Positions 47,566 through 59,419 of a stretch of 64,000 nucleotides of DNA are shown here, piece after piece. Numbering within the stretch: position 1 is the stretch's first letter; each line of letters begins with the position of its first letter. Under the pieces are notes generated by a model, which saw only the letters and a program-made list of their open reading frames with translations, did not search any database and had not been told where the DNA came from. A program made the position numbers and the translations under genes. This DNA is from Daphnia pulex (taxonomy: Eukaryota > Arthropoda > Branchiopoda > Diplostraca > Daphniidae). The stretch lies in the NCBI RefSeq assembly GCF_021134715.1, contig NC_060027.1:1116001-1180000 (forward strand), given 5' to 3'.

Positions 47566-49026
47566 ATGGTATCGGTACTGAAACGAATTTGGCCAAGTCT
47601 CTCGCTGATTGCCCTCGGTTGGTTAATGGCAATTATTATTTGCTATTTTCTGCAATCACCTGCCTCGAATTCTCCATCCTTCATTTCTTCTCGGTGCAGT
47701 TCTTCTCCTTGTAAACCGATCACAAGTGCCAGCATAACCATCGATCGGGATCTGTTTAATTACCTGAGTTATTATTTAAGAGACGCAACGTATGGCGGTG
47801 TCGAAAATTACACTCGATTCATGACGGCCCATTTGGGTCTTAAGGAGCTGACTAACGTTGAACCACTTGTGACCGGCATGGGACCAGTTATCAACGACGT
47901 GACTTCCTTCCAGTATCCCATCAGCATCGCTCCATGTCGTGAGAAAGTCAACAACAACACGAACCAGCGCACCTTGTTTGTGGCCGTCATCTCGGCCCCA
48001 AACAATTTTGAAAAGCGCGCCACAATTCGTTCGACATGGCCCAGTCATTTGAAAAATCAATCCAACATCAACAGACAATTGGACGTCGTGGGATTTGGTT
48101 TCATTGTCGGACTGACAAACAACAAAACTGTCCAGCAGAAACTGACCGAGGAGAGTGCGAAACACAACGACATTTTACAGGTGAACGTGCACGACAAGTA
48201 CAGGAACTTGTCAGTGAAAGCGGCTGGTCTGTTGAATTGGTTAAATTCTCGTTGCTCGCCAGTTGACTTTGTTTTGAAAGTGGATGACGACGTCTACGTG
48301 AATGTCCATAACTTAGCGACGGTTCTTCATTCGTTTTCACCACTTGAGCCTAGTATTTACGGTCACAAGGCCGGAGGAAGTCATCCATCACGGACTGAAG
48401 GTATTTACCTTTATTATAGGTTTCTGATTTTACAATTTTATTAATCATTCTGTTATACTTTAATACCGTTGGACGACTCAGGTAAATGGCCGTCAAGTTT
48501 TGAGGATTGGCCATGGTTCTGGATCCCAAATTATTTACAAGGCGCTGGAATCGTCATTGCCGGAAGTGCCGTCCGTTCACTACTAGCAGCCGTGCAATCA
48601 ACTCCTTATTTCATATGGGACGACATTTACCTCATCGGACTTTGTGCGGTTAAAGCCCGGCTTCCCATCCGGATTTCCAATCGGTATAGGCATCAAGCAA
48701 CCATTTTCCCTCTTATTAAACTAAAACGCTAAAAATTAAAATTAAAAATTATTGTTATTATTTTTAGGTTTTTCGTCGATCGGCCAAATAACCCAGCCGA
48801 CCCTTGCTTTGTGCGCAGTGCTGTAACGTGGACAGTGCGATCAGCAGATCACATGAACTCATCTCACTTTGTCAGTCACAACTTGTACCGAAATCCAGCA
48901 GCCATCCATTGCATTCTCCGAAATTACGCGAAGAACAACAAGACGTTTGTGACATTTTCTGAAAGCGCTGTAATGGAGCCGGCTATTCCATCAGAATTCC
49001 CTTTCGAGTTCATGAATACACCTTGA
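47566..49026 (+). CDS. Beta-1,3-galactosyltransferase-like (GT31), copy 2
   Basis: Exons 47566-48400, 48482-48683 and 48768-49026 encode 431 residues. The membrane anchor is LIALGWLMAIIICYFL. The catalytic part shows VAVISAPNNFEKRATIRSTW, DILQVNVHDKYRNLSVK, VDDDVYVNV (D240-D242), VIAGSAVRSLLAA and DDIYLIGLC. From about 47735 on, the DNA is nearly the same as copy 4 (from about 58153), while the N-terminal 55 or so codons are unrelated. Predicted Golgi glycosyltransferase with unknown acceptor. Confidence 0.85.
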
Positions 49027-50143
49027 CAAATGTTGGAAAATCTTATAGTTATCACTAATGTCGAAAAGGCAAATTCATTCTTAGGCAAATATTCTAATTT
49101 AACTTGTCGTTTCTCTAGTGATCATTGAGGTATGATGTAAGGCTATAGGGGAGACCGCAGGTACGACAAGCCAAAATTGCCCTGTGTAATTTACTAATAC
49201 CGGCATACCTGCATATTAGATAGTCTCGTGTTACTTGTTGTATCGACTGCACCGCTCCTCAGGTGCTCACCTAAGTTCAGGTTATTGATTTAAAAAATAA
49301 AGGACGTTGGAAAAACTACAATTAGAGATACCGTAAACAAACACGTAGAAATATTTTTAAAAAAAATCACATTAAAGTGTTTACTATTTCTTATCTTATC
49401 ATCTTATCTCTCCTTGGTCGTACAAATATACACCGAAAGCCTTGTACGTACACTATCCATGGACGAATAGAATGTAACTCTAGTCCACGTCTTGTCTCGT
49501 CTTTACACTGAATTTCAGGTGATGCTCAGCTCTTTCCTTTACGAATAATTGATAAGCAACTTCCGCCCTCCGCCCTATAGTGCGTTACATTTTGTCGAGC
49601 TGGTCGTGCATCATATAGGCTGATACAGAAAAAGGTTTATCCAGATCAGCTGCGCTTCTGTTGACAAGTCGACAGCGAGCTATACAGTTTCACCTGTATT
49701 TGCTCTTAGTTCAGATCGTCTATTTGTGTTCGTATGTAGTTCCTATTTCAACCTACGTTCCGACATTTCTCCTTGGACAGTTTTAGGTCAAATAGAAGGT
49801 CAAATTCCGTAACTAACAACAGTCTAATTACTTTTAAAAATATAGGCTGATGTTGCAATCGATGCTGCATAAATAATGGACTAATGCTTTGCGGCTGTGC
49901 GCATATGCTGGCGAGACACGGTGATGTCATTGGCCTGTAAATAGATCAAACTATTCGCATCGAAAGCCTTTCCATTTCAGTGTCGTGAGTCGAAACAGTC
50001 GGTTAAGCAAATTGCGGTGTGGAATGTTTCCAAATAGTGCTGTGTTGCTGTAATAGAGTCAACGTGTGATTAACCAACAACCGTGTCGTGCGTGTATAAT
50101 ACCTAGTCAACTAATGAGCGGAACTTGATTAATCGATATCAAT
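49027..50143. other. Intergenic, nothing clear
   Basis: About 1.1 kb without coding signs or recognised elements. Confidence 0.45.
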
Positions 50144-51903
50144 ATGAGCGCTACTACTTCGATCGGCAAAGGTTTGATTTTACTCTGTTTCATTGTCGTC
50201 GTCTACATTTCACTGGCTGCTTACGAAATGGACAATACTAATGTAGGCCAGCAGCTCATTCAAAAGAAAATTGTTCTTGCGTCCAATTCGTGCGCCAATC
50301 CCGCAACTAACACCGTCGAATCTCCAGGTGAAACGAATAAACCAGAGCAGGTGGTTGATTTGACAGTCATCAGTCGTGATTTTTTCCTTTATTTATCTTC
50401 CCACTTACGTGACACCCCCTATGCTGGAGTTAAAAATTACTCAAATTACATAATAGCTAAATCAAAGTTAAATCCTTTACCCGGTGTCATACCTTTGCGG
50501 TCCGATTTCGGGCCGGTGTTAAACGACGTGAATTATTTTCGATATCCAATTGAAATTCCAAAGTGTCGTAATAATAACGTGGCACACCTGAATGTTTCTA
50601 GTCTATTTGTGGCCATCATATCTGCCCCCAATTACTTTGATAAACGCAACGTCATCCGCCAAACTTGGCTGAGTTATTTACAAAAGCAGACGGATCTCAA
50701 TCTGGCCGGATTCGGTTTCGTCGTCGGATTGCCGGAAGACCAAGAAACTCGGATGAAAATCGAGGCGGAAAACGACCAACACAATGACATTTTACAAATT
50801 GAAATGAGAGACGACTACTACAATCTGACACTGAAAGTAGTGGGCTTGCTCAATTGGATAAACGATCGCTGTTCTCGGGTGGATTTCATATTGAAAGTGG
50901 ACGACGACGTGTACGTCAATGTCCGGAATCTAAGAGAGGCTATGAAAAATCTAAACTCATCCGAACAAAGTGTGTACGGATCCGTGGTCTACAATCCACC
51001 TCAAAGAGGTATTTAAAGACTTTAAATCTTATTGTAAATAACAATTTAATTGAATAGCATTTTTAAAAATCTAGGTGGCAAATGGGAAGTTAGCTTACAA
51101 GATTGGCCATGGAATAATTATCCTCCTTACTTTAGAGGTAATTTGAATTAATTGTTAAAACATTTTATGCATTTTCGTCTGCTTTTCGGCCAAAATGCAA
51201 ATTAGGTTGTGTAAACCTTTTTTAAAGGAAGAGAACGAAATTCTCTTTTGTCTCCCTCCCCCAAAATTCAAATTCCCGCGGCGATGGAAATCCATGATGG
51301 CCGCCAAAAAAATTTTCTCGAAAAAGGGGATGGGTAAGGAAAAAAGAAAAGGGCAAGATGGCCGCGCGAATGTTTGACCTTCAGAGTGATGTACCAATAG
51401 GGTTCAAGTTCCACCCCTTTTTTATGGGGTTTAAAACATAAAGGAGAGTCATTATTGGTCGATTTTGATTTTATGAGGTGCTGCTGTGTTAATGCCGGGA
51501 AGTGCCATCAGTTCCTTGTTGGCCGCTGCCCAAACGACACCTTATTTTCCTTTCGACGACGTCTATCTCACAGGACTATGTACTGCCAAAGCGGGAATTA
51601 AAGTGCGCCATTCAGATAGGTAGAATTATATCTAGCAAAATTTCAAAAAACATATTTTGATGTTTCCATTTTGTTTTGTGAAAAATTAGTTTTTTCCTTG
51701 GTGGAGCCGCTGAGACGCCGGAACCTTGTCACGTACGAACTTCTGTTACGTGGTTGACGGATTCAGTCACTCATCTCGAGAAATCTCATTGGGCATTTCA
51801 CGATTTTTATCAAAATGTGACGCAGTGCTTCGTTGTGAGACTAGACGGTACCAACCAGACGGCGGATCACGAAGAGGCTATTGATTTTCCTTTTTCAAGT
51901 TGA
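50144..51903 (+). CDS. Beta-1,3-galactosyltransferase-like (GT31), copy 3
   Basis: Four exons (50144-51008, 51075-51137, 51478-51619, 51690-51903) encode 427 residues. Anchor: LILLCFIVVVYISLAAY. Catalytic marks: VAIISAPNYFDKRNVIRQTW, DILQIEMRDDYYNLTLK, VDDDVYVNV (D253-D255), MPGSAISSLLAAAQ and DDVYLTGLC. An extra 340-base intron (51138-51477) splits the region that is one exon in the other three copies, between YFRG and GAAVLMPGSA. Where the others have SGGGMIISGSA or QGAGIVIAGSA, this copy is slightly altered. Otherwise it is a normal family member, nearest to copy 1. Confidence 0.85.
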
Positions 51904-53045
51904 TAATTTGAACTAGTCTAGTAAGTCTACATCTTTGAAGAGGATATAAAGTTCCCAAATTAACTTTTAATGAGCATCTTACTTTTTTACTTTCTTTTTT
52001 GCGTCCTTTTCCGGAGAACTTCATTTAACATTATTAAAGTTACGAGATAGTGGGTGTCTTCTCCCATTCGTGATGTAGTATACATTTGACTAAAGACAAG
52101 ACTTATTCTGTCAATAATAAATTGTAAACCGGCTAGAGAGATGTAGACTCAGAAGAACCATCGCATTTTTACTTCAATTTTATTGATGATTCGGGGTTGT
52201 TGTGGGATTGCTCTAATTTTTTAAATCAGTTTAAATTATTAGTTAGACAAAGTAGGCCGCATGACTAAACAAAAAGGCTACCGAAGAGGATTTAAACGAG
52301 TTCAACGGAGAAACTTATTGGACATTATTTAATCAGCAGCAGTGTCTGTCAGGGGAAGAAAAATGCTTATGCCTTTTTGATAATGTACACCTTCCACCTG
52401 CTTTATACAAGCTTGAAACGGAATGTGCACGGACTAGAACTCGTTTTTTTTACCCCCCAGAACCCGCTCTCGCCTACGTATTTTTCATGGACTAATCTAA
52501 ATTTTTCTACCCAACTTTCATCTCATCCAACGTGTTTAAAGTTATTACCCACTAATTATTTTCGTTGCTTTTACAATCAACGATAGAATGGTTTGTGAAA
52601 TTCCATGCGAATTCGTGACATTTCTTAGAACATCAACGGGAATGTTATTCACGTTTGACATACCAGTTTCGATCGGGAATTTTACGTGGGAAGAGATTAA
52701 TCATGGGTCAGAGAACAGCGGAAAAAAATCAAAGGCAACGTCTGAGCCAACAGGTTATAGCCCCGAGAGATAGAAAACAGTTTCGTGATGTTATGTAGCA
52801 TTCTTCTTAGAACAAAAGTCCCGTTTTATTGTCCTAGTTTCTCCAAAACAAAATCAGTGGCACTGAGAATCTCGGACATAGAAGTATCGTCAATTTTGGT
52901 CTATTGATTGTTGAACTACGGTAAGATATATAAATTTCGTGTACCCGTCAATAGAAATGTAAAATGTCGTAAAATGTTTTCCATTCAGAGCGCATGTGTC
53001 TTCCCCGTGATTGAGTTCCTTAACTGACTCCAAAAGTGGATCGAA
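51904..53045. other. Intergenic, nothing firm
   Basis: Short open frames at 52377 and 52588 have no domain or splice support. The region separates the first GT31 block from the SEC14-like pair. Confidence 0.4.
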
Positions 53046-54915
53046 ATGGATGCTATTACTCCAGACGAAACTAGTGACAAAAAGAAACTAACGTTAATAG
53101 AGGTAAGCACAAATTGACATTAAAGATGACAATTATTAATTTTTTTTATTCCGCTTTCAGTTTAAGAAAAGGATTCAGGATTGCAAATTGATTGATCAAA
53201 GAGATGAATTCATTCAAAAATGGCTTGTCGGTAAATTTAAAATTATCCAACATTTATTTTTCTGGGCTCTAAAATAATTTTTCTTTTCTTTTTAAATCTT
53301 AAATGTCGTAACTATTGTAGCCCGATCTTACAATATAAACGAAGCAGAAAAAATGCTTAGGGCAGTGAGTATATATTTAAACACATATTAGGCTACAGAT
53401 GGACTTATTTTACCTTAATTGCCGTGTTTGTTAATCAAGTCATTGGCATGGCGAGAAACGAACGGAGTTGATGATGTCTTAAAATGGACTCCACCTGAAG
53501 TAATCCAAAAATATGTATCATATGGAAAGATTGGCCATGATAAATTTGACTGTCCCCGTAAGTGCATTCTGAAGCTGTTCTATTTATTGCCCTCTAAAGT
53601 TGCACAGAGTTAAGTATTGGGTCTAAACTATTTTTCTATTTTTGATTACAGTTTATATTAGTCTTCAAGGTCGGATAGACTACCGAGGAATTCTGCAATC
53701 GGTCACCAGAAAAGAATACATGAAATTCCACAACTACAATCAAGAAAAATTGATGCAGGATATGCGAGAAGAATGCTTGCGCACAGGAAAAAACGTTGCT
53801 TACCAATCATCGCTGATCATCGATGTGGAAGGCCTTTCAATGAGGCAAATTGTATGCAAATCAGGTATAATAAGCACTCCGACAGACTGGCTTTTAATTA
53901 CTATAATTGTGTGGTTTGATTATTCTCGATTTCCAGCTGTGGACGTAGGTACTGAGGCAGCTAAAGTGAACGTTTTGAATTATCCTGAAATTGTTCGTCG
54001 AATATTCGTCATCAATGGTAAAGAATTTTGTATAAAACTTGTGACTTATTTTTTGACATTAAAATTGATTTTTTTTTTCATTCGTAATCATCAGCTCCGA
54101 AGTTGTTTACGGTCATCTACAACATTTTAAAACCATTTGTGGCGCAAGAAACCCAAGCAAAAATGAGAATTTTCGGTTGTAATAAAGAAGAATGGAAGGC
54201 CGCTTTACTTGAGGAAATCGATGCCGATCAGTTGCCCGCATTCTATGGTGGCACGATGGTCGATCCTGACGGTGATCCAAAATGTCCTAGCAAGGTAAAA
54301 TGTTTAAAACTTTTTAATCATTAGCGCTGTGGCTCTTACAGGCTCTTGTTTATTGTTCATTTAGTTCAACTTTGGCGGAGAGGTCCCTCATTCATATTAC
54401 CTGAGCAACAGCGCACCTGTGGCTAAAGATTACATGGAAACCATAAATATCGGAGCAGGCGGATCGAAAAAGCTGCAATACAAAATTGATGTCGCAAATT
54501 CAATTTTGAGGTATGTGTTGTATTTATTCTGGTATGCGACGAAATAAGTGGGTAAGACTAACGCGGTTCGATTTTCAACAGGTGGGAATTTATGACTGAG
54601 GGAGGAGACATCGGCTTCAGAGTCTATTACAAGAGTTCCGATAAAGACACAGATGACTTGGTACCTTTGAGCAGAATTGAAAGTCACCTGATCATGGAAG
54701 AAGGCGAATTCATTTGCGCGAATCCGGGTCAATGTACAATTCAACATCTATTATAATTATTTGTCTAAAGAACCAAACGTTAATTTGATTTTACACTTTC
54801 TTGTCTAGACGTGGTGATGTTTGACAACACTTTTAGCCTCTTACGTTCCAAGAAACTTCGTTACCACATCGTTGTCGATCCTCCTGTTTCTGCAAGTCTA
54901 ACAGTTGTCGGATAA
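53046..54915 (+). CDS. SEC14-like protein, CRAL-TRIO plus GOLD, copy 1
   Basis: Ten exons (53046-53102, 53161-53230, 53321-53364, 53440-53557, 53652-53864, 53937-54017, 54095-54294, 54365-54510, 54582-54733, 54809-54915) encode 395 residues, close to the 400 of SEC14L2. N-terminal CRAL-TRIO_N helices (FIQKWLVA, EAEKMLR, LAWRET) lead to the lipid-binding CRAL-TRIO domain (LIIDVEGLSMRQI, PEIVRRIFVINAP, YNILKPFV, LPAFYGGTMVDPDGDPKCP) and then a GOLD beta-sandwich (ILRWEFMTEGGDIGFRVYY, VVMFDNTFSLLRSKKLRYHI). Such proteins carry tocopherol, squalene or phosphoinositides in the cytosol. A segment that is two exons in copy 2 (56283-56318 and 56391-56564) is one exon here. Confidence 0.9.
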
Positions 54916-55373
54916 GAAAACAAAATTACGTTTGTATACGCTTCAGCTCAAGTATTTCCCAATTAATTAATAAACAAATAGGAGTCAAACATGGTGCACC
55001 TGACGATCTCTATGGACGGTGGGCTCTGTGATACCAAAGTATTGCGACATATGTTCTCAATATAGTGAAAGGAGTGGTTTGAGATTGCGTTAAATGGGTT
55101 ACAAAGTCAAGGGCGACCAGCAATGCGGGACAGAAATCAACTAACGAAATTTCACTTTCGATGTGATTCCAATTCTTGTCAGTTAGTTGGTGTTTGATAG
55201 TTGCACTACTTACACATCATCTGGGAGTCTGGTACCATTTACTTCACATTACAATCAGAAACTTCAGCGGTGCTGCTTACAGCAGATAACTAATACACAG
55301 GTAAGCCGTAAGCGTTAAAACAAATTTGAGTAATTTTACGTAACGTACCATCATCCGTATTCAATAGCTCTTA
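54916..55373. other. Intergenic between SEC14-like copies
   Basis: Tail of copy 1 with AATAAA-like sequence at about 54968; no clear promoter for copy 2. Confidence 0.4.
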
Positions 55374-57605
55374 ATGTGTTGTTTCATTCTAGGTGGACAA
55401 TATCAGTGGGGTCGTCACGCATCTTACTGGTTGCTATTACTTGTATCATCATGGACGTCATGCAGTATCCTCCGGGAAATCAACGGGTCTTCTCTGTTCA
55501 GGTAAGCGTCAACAAATCCAACAAATGTTCTCGTTATATTCAGCTTTTCAACCTGTCTCAACAAAATAACGGCAAAGTGCGGAGATAAAGGAACCTGTTA
55601 TGGCGAGCGACAAGACTGCAACGGCAACTATCACTTGACTTCTCTTGGTATGGTTCAGTCTAGTGTAAAAATAGAAACCTGTATAATTAATTTATTTTTT
55701 ATATGCTCATAGCTCCGGGCACTGATGTGAACAAGGTTGCAAAAGCAGTTCAACAGGTAAGTTGGTGTCGATTTTCCCACTGACCGCATTTCAATAGAAA
55801 ATAGCCTATCAGCTAATTAGAAATCATATGCGTCTAGATGAGAATTGCAGTGGGTGATTGCCAACTGCCCGATTACACTGACCAATATCTTATTAAATGG
55901 CTAAGCGGTAAATATTTTCACTCTGAAATATTATTTTCCCCATGGAGATTTAATTGATTAAATTTTACGTAAAATAAAAAGTGCAAGATTTCGATCCGGT
56001 TAGAGCCGAGAAAATGCTCAGGCAGGTAAGCTTTTCGAACGACTTCAAGTATTCATTCTTTTCAGTCTAATAATTCCCCTGTAAAAATCTAAAGTGCTTG
56101 GAATGGCGGCGATTAAATCGAGTAGATGAAATCCTAGACGTTTACACACCCAGTGAAGTTTTCAAGAAATACTATTCTGATGGACAAGTTGGATTTGACA
56201 AATGTGGCTGCCCCGGTAAATTATATAACAGTATAGCTTCATTTTAAAATCACTTAATCTTGTCTTTCCGTCGCACCTGCAGTCTTCATTTCTGCAATAG
56301 GAAGAGTTGACCCTAAAGGTATATAGAGTCCATAGGATTTAATCAAGTATAGTCATTTATAACTGATACTATATTTTTTATCCGATTTAGGAATTTTTTT
56401 GAGCTCAGTCAAGAAAGAACATTCAGATTTTTTTATATGGCTGGAGGAAACGTATGCCAGACGAGGCAGAGAAGCAACTGATGGCACCGGCAAACAAGTG
56501 GGAATGAGTACAATAATTTTAGACTTTGAACATTTTTCGATGAAGCAACTGACATGTAAAACAGGTAATAATGCATTACTACTAAGATGGTACAGTAGAG
56601 TGCAAGCGTTAGTCTTAAAATCATCAAATCTTCCTTTACAGTGGTGCAACAAATGTTTGAAGTGGTCAAGATAAAGACGGGCTATTATCCAATGGAGAAT
56701 CGCCGAATTTTTGCCATTAATGGTATTCGAAAAATTTTACAACACACAAACAAATTAAATCTCCAAATTAAAATGTTTTTTTTTTGTTTGTTTGTTTTTG
56801 TATATTTTTTTAACGAGAAAGCTCCGAAATTATCCTTTCAGTTAATGTTTACCATGGTGAAACCGTTTGTACCTGAGTGCGTGCTTGGGACAATTAAAGT
56901 TTTCGGTAGCAACAAGGCGGAATGGACGGCCGCTTTGTTAGAGGAAATCGACGCTGATCAACTTCCTGCATTTTACGGCGGTTCCATGACCGATCCTGAT
57001 GGGGATCCCAAATGTCCCAGAAAGGTATTATCTTCAAGTCCATTTATTGAATGTTGTTGGCTAATCCTCTATGAAATGTCATAGTTCAACATGGGTGGAG
57101 AGGTACCTCAGACGTATTACCTGAAAAATAGTGCACCTGTGCCCAAGGATAACATGCAAACAGTAAACATCATCGCTGGTGCTGGTGGACGGAAAAAACT
57201 GAAACTCAATGTCACCATCGCGCGTTCCGTATTGAGGTATATTGGATCATCTGGTTAATACCGATATAATCTTGGCTTCGTTAAAACGTTATTCAAACAG
57301 GTGGGAGTTCATGACGGAGGGAGGAGACATCCGATATCGAGTCTACATCAAGAAATCTAAAGGAAACGTTGTCGATGTAATTCCACTTGATCGAGTTGAC
57401 AGCCATTTGATGATGGAAGAAGGCCAGTTTACTTGTGACGAGCCTGGCAAATGTAAGTTACACTATTGTTCTGCTGGTTTGCGGATTCACGTCTTTAATT
57501 ATTTGGAATTTGCGAATAGATGTCTTCGAGTTTGACAACACTTTCAGCTATCTGCGAACCAAGAAACTCCACTATCACATTTATTTCGATCCGCCTTATT
57601 TATAG
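55374..57605 (+). CDS. SEC14-like protein, CRAL-TRIO plus GOLD, copy 2
   Basis: The secure exons are 55713-55756, 55838-55907, 55982-56025, 56095-56215, 56283-56318, 56391-56564, 56642-56722, 56822-57024, 57085-57236, 57301-57452 and 57520-57605. They encode CRAL-TRIO_N (YLIKWLS, RAEKMLRQCLEWRR, PSEVFKKYY), CRAL-TRIO (IGRVDPKG, STIILDFEHFSMKQL, RIFAINAP, LPAFYGGSMTDPDGDPKCP) and GOLD (LRWEFMTEGGDIRYRVYI, FEFDNTFSYLRTKKLHYHI). Two upstream exons (55374-55501, 55544-55647) would keep frame and add a hydrophobic start and a Cys-bearing stretch, 464 residues in all, but the intron between them would be only 42 bases, so the 5' end is doubtful. Function as in copy 1. Confidence 0.8.
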
Positions 57606-57885
57606 AAAAAACAACAACGAAAAAAAAGTAGAAAAGTGATTGGCAGTAAAACGGTTAGATTTTCAATGCAATAATCAATAATTCCGGTAATTTATTTATT
57701 ATTTAAAGAATTATTTATAAAATCCTTTGTAATACCCATGAAATCAATAAAGCAGTGGGAATTTGCTGGTTTTTGGTTACATGTTCTCTGACTTATCAAG
57801 CCAGCTTTCGGTAATCAAAGTATGGCGCTACGCCAGATGTTTTCCTCCCAATTGAAGCTGTCTAAACATCCAACAATGTAGGCAT

Positions 57886-59419
57886 ATGTCTAGTTGTCAG
57901 GGTTTCAGTAGCCAGTACGGACGCAAAATAAATACCAACATGGTAAGAATAAAACTGAGAAATATTTCCATAATGATTGCGTTTGGTACTCTTTTGACAT
58001 TTGTGGTTTACCTGTTCTGCAGTTTAGTTTGTTTGATGAGGGAAACCAATTCAATCGTTAATTTTTCTTGGCTTCACTCGTTTCCCTCCCCCTTGTTTGA
58101 ATCTCCAATAGTCGGCAAAATGACAACGAACGATCAAACGGACAAGAATGTCATAACCATCGATCAGGATCTGTTTAATTACCTGAGTTATTATTTAAGA
58201 GACGCAACGTATGGCGGTGTCGAAAATTACACTCGATTCATGACGGCCCATTTGGGTCTTAAGGAGCTGACTGACGTTGAACCACTTGTGACCGGCATGG
58301 GACCAGTTATCAACGACGTGACTTCCTTCCAGTATCCCATCAGCATCGCTCCATGTCGTGAAAAAGTCAAAAACAACACAAACCAGCGTACCTTGTTTGT
58401 GGCCGTCATCTCGGCCCCAAACAATTTTGAAAAGCGCGCCACAATTCGTTCGACATGGCCCAGTCATTTGAAAAATCAATCCAACATCAACAGACCATTG
58501 GACCTTGTGGGATTCGGTTTCATCGTCGGACTGACAAACAACAAAACTGTCCAGCAGAAACTGACCGAGGAGAGTGCGAAACACAACGACATTTTACAGG
58601 TGAACGTGTACGACAAGTACAGGAACTTGTCAGTTAAAGCGGCTGGTCTGTTGAATTGGTTGAATTCTCGTTGCTCGCAAGTTGACTTTGTTTTGAAAGT
58701 GGATGACGACGTCTACGTGAACGTCCATAACTTAGCGACGGTTCTTCATTCGTTTTCACCATCTAAGCCTAGTATTTATGGCCGCAAGATTGCTGGAGGA
58801 TCTCCACTTAGAAATCACAGTTTGTTTTAGAATAAAGTCTGTCAGAGAATAATATTTCATTAATAATATTACCTAATCTCTTCACCAGGCAAATGGCCAT
58901 CAAGTTTCGAAGAGTGGCCATGGTCCCGGGTTCCAAATTATTTACAAGGCGCTGGAATCGTCATTGCCGGAAGTGCCGTCCGTTCACTACTAGCAGCCGT
59001 GCAAACAACTCCTTATTTCATATGGGACGACATTTACCTCATCGGACTTTGTGCGGTTAAAGCCCAGCTTAAACTTCTCACGTCCAATAAGTAATGAAAA
59101 TCTTTAGTGAACACGGATCTCATATTAATTATTATCGCTGTGATTTAAAAAAAAATTCAACAGAATTTTCGTCGATCGACCGAATAACCCAGCCGACCCT
59201 TGCTTTGTGCGCTGTTCTATAATGTGGACATCGCCATCAGCAGATCATATGAACTCATCTCACATGGTTACCCAACATTTTTACCAAAGTGCAGCCAATC
59301 AACGGTATTGCGTTTTTAAAACTTATCTCTTTGGACCGAACGAAACTTTGGGCGCCCTTGTCGATAGTCAAATAAGCGAGTCAGCTCTCGCCTCAGAATT
59401 CAATTTCCGACCTATTTGA
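57886..59419 (+). CDS. Beta-1,3-galactosyltransferase-like (GT31), copy 4
   Basis: Exons 57886-58819, 58889-59090 and 59164-59419 encode 463 residues; an in-frame ATG at 57940 could also start it. Membrane anchor: IAFGTLLTFVVYLFCSLV. Catalytic marks are as in copy 2, with VDDDVYVNV at D273-D275 and VIAGSAVRSLLAA. The first donor is the weaker GTTTGT; if unused the frame stops soon after, at 58830. The body is about 97% identical to copy 2 by eye, but the N-terminus and the last 50 residues differ. It is separated from the other copies by the two SEC14-like genes. Confidence 0.85.
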
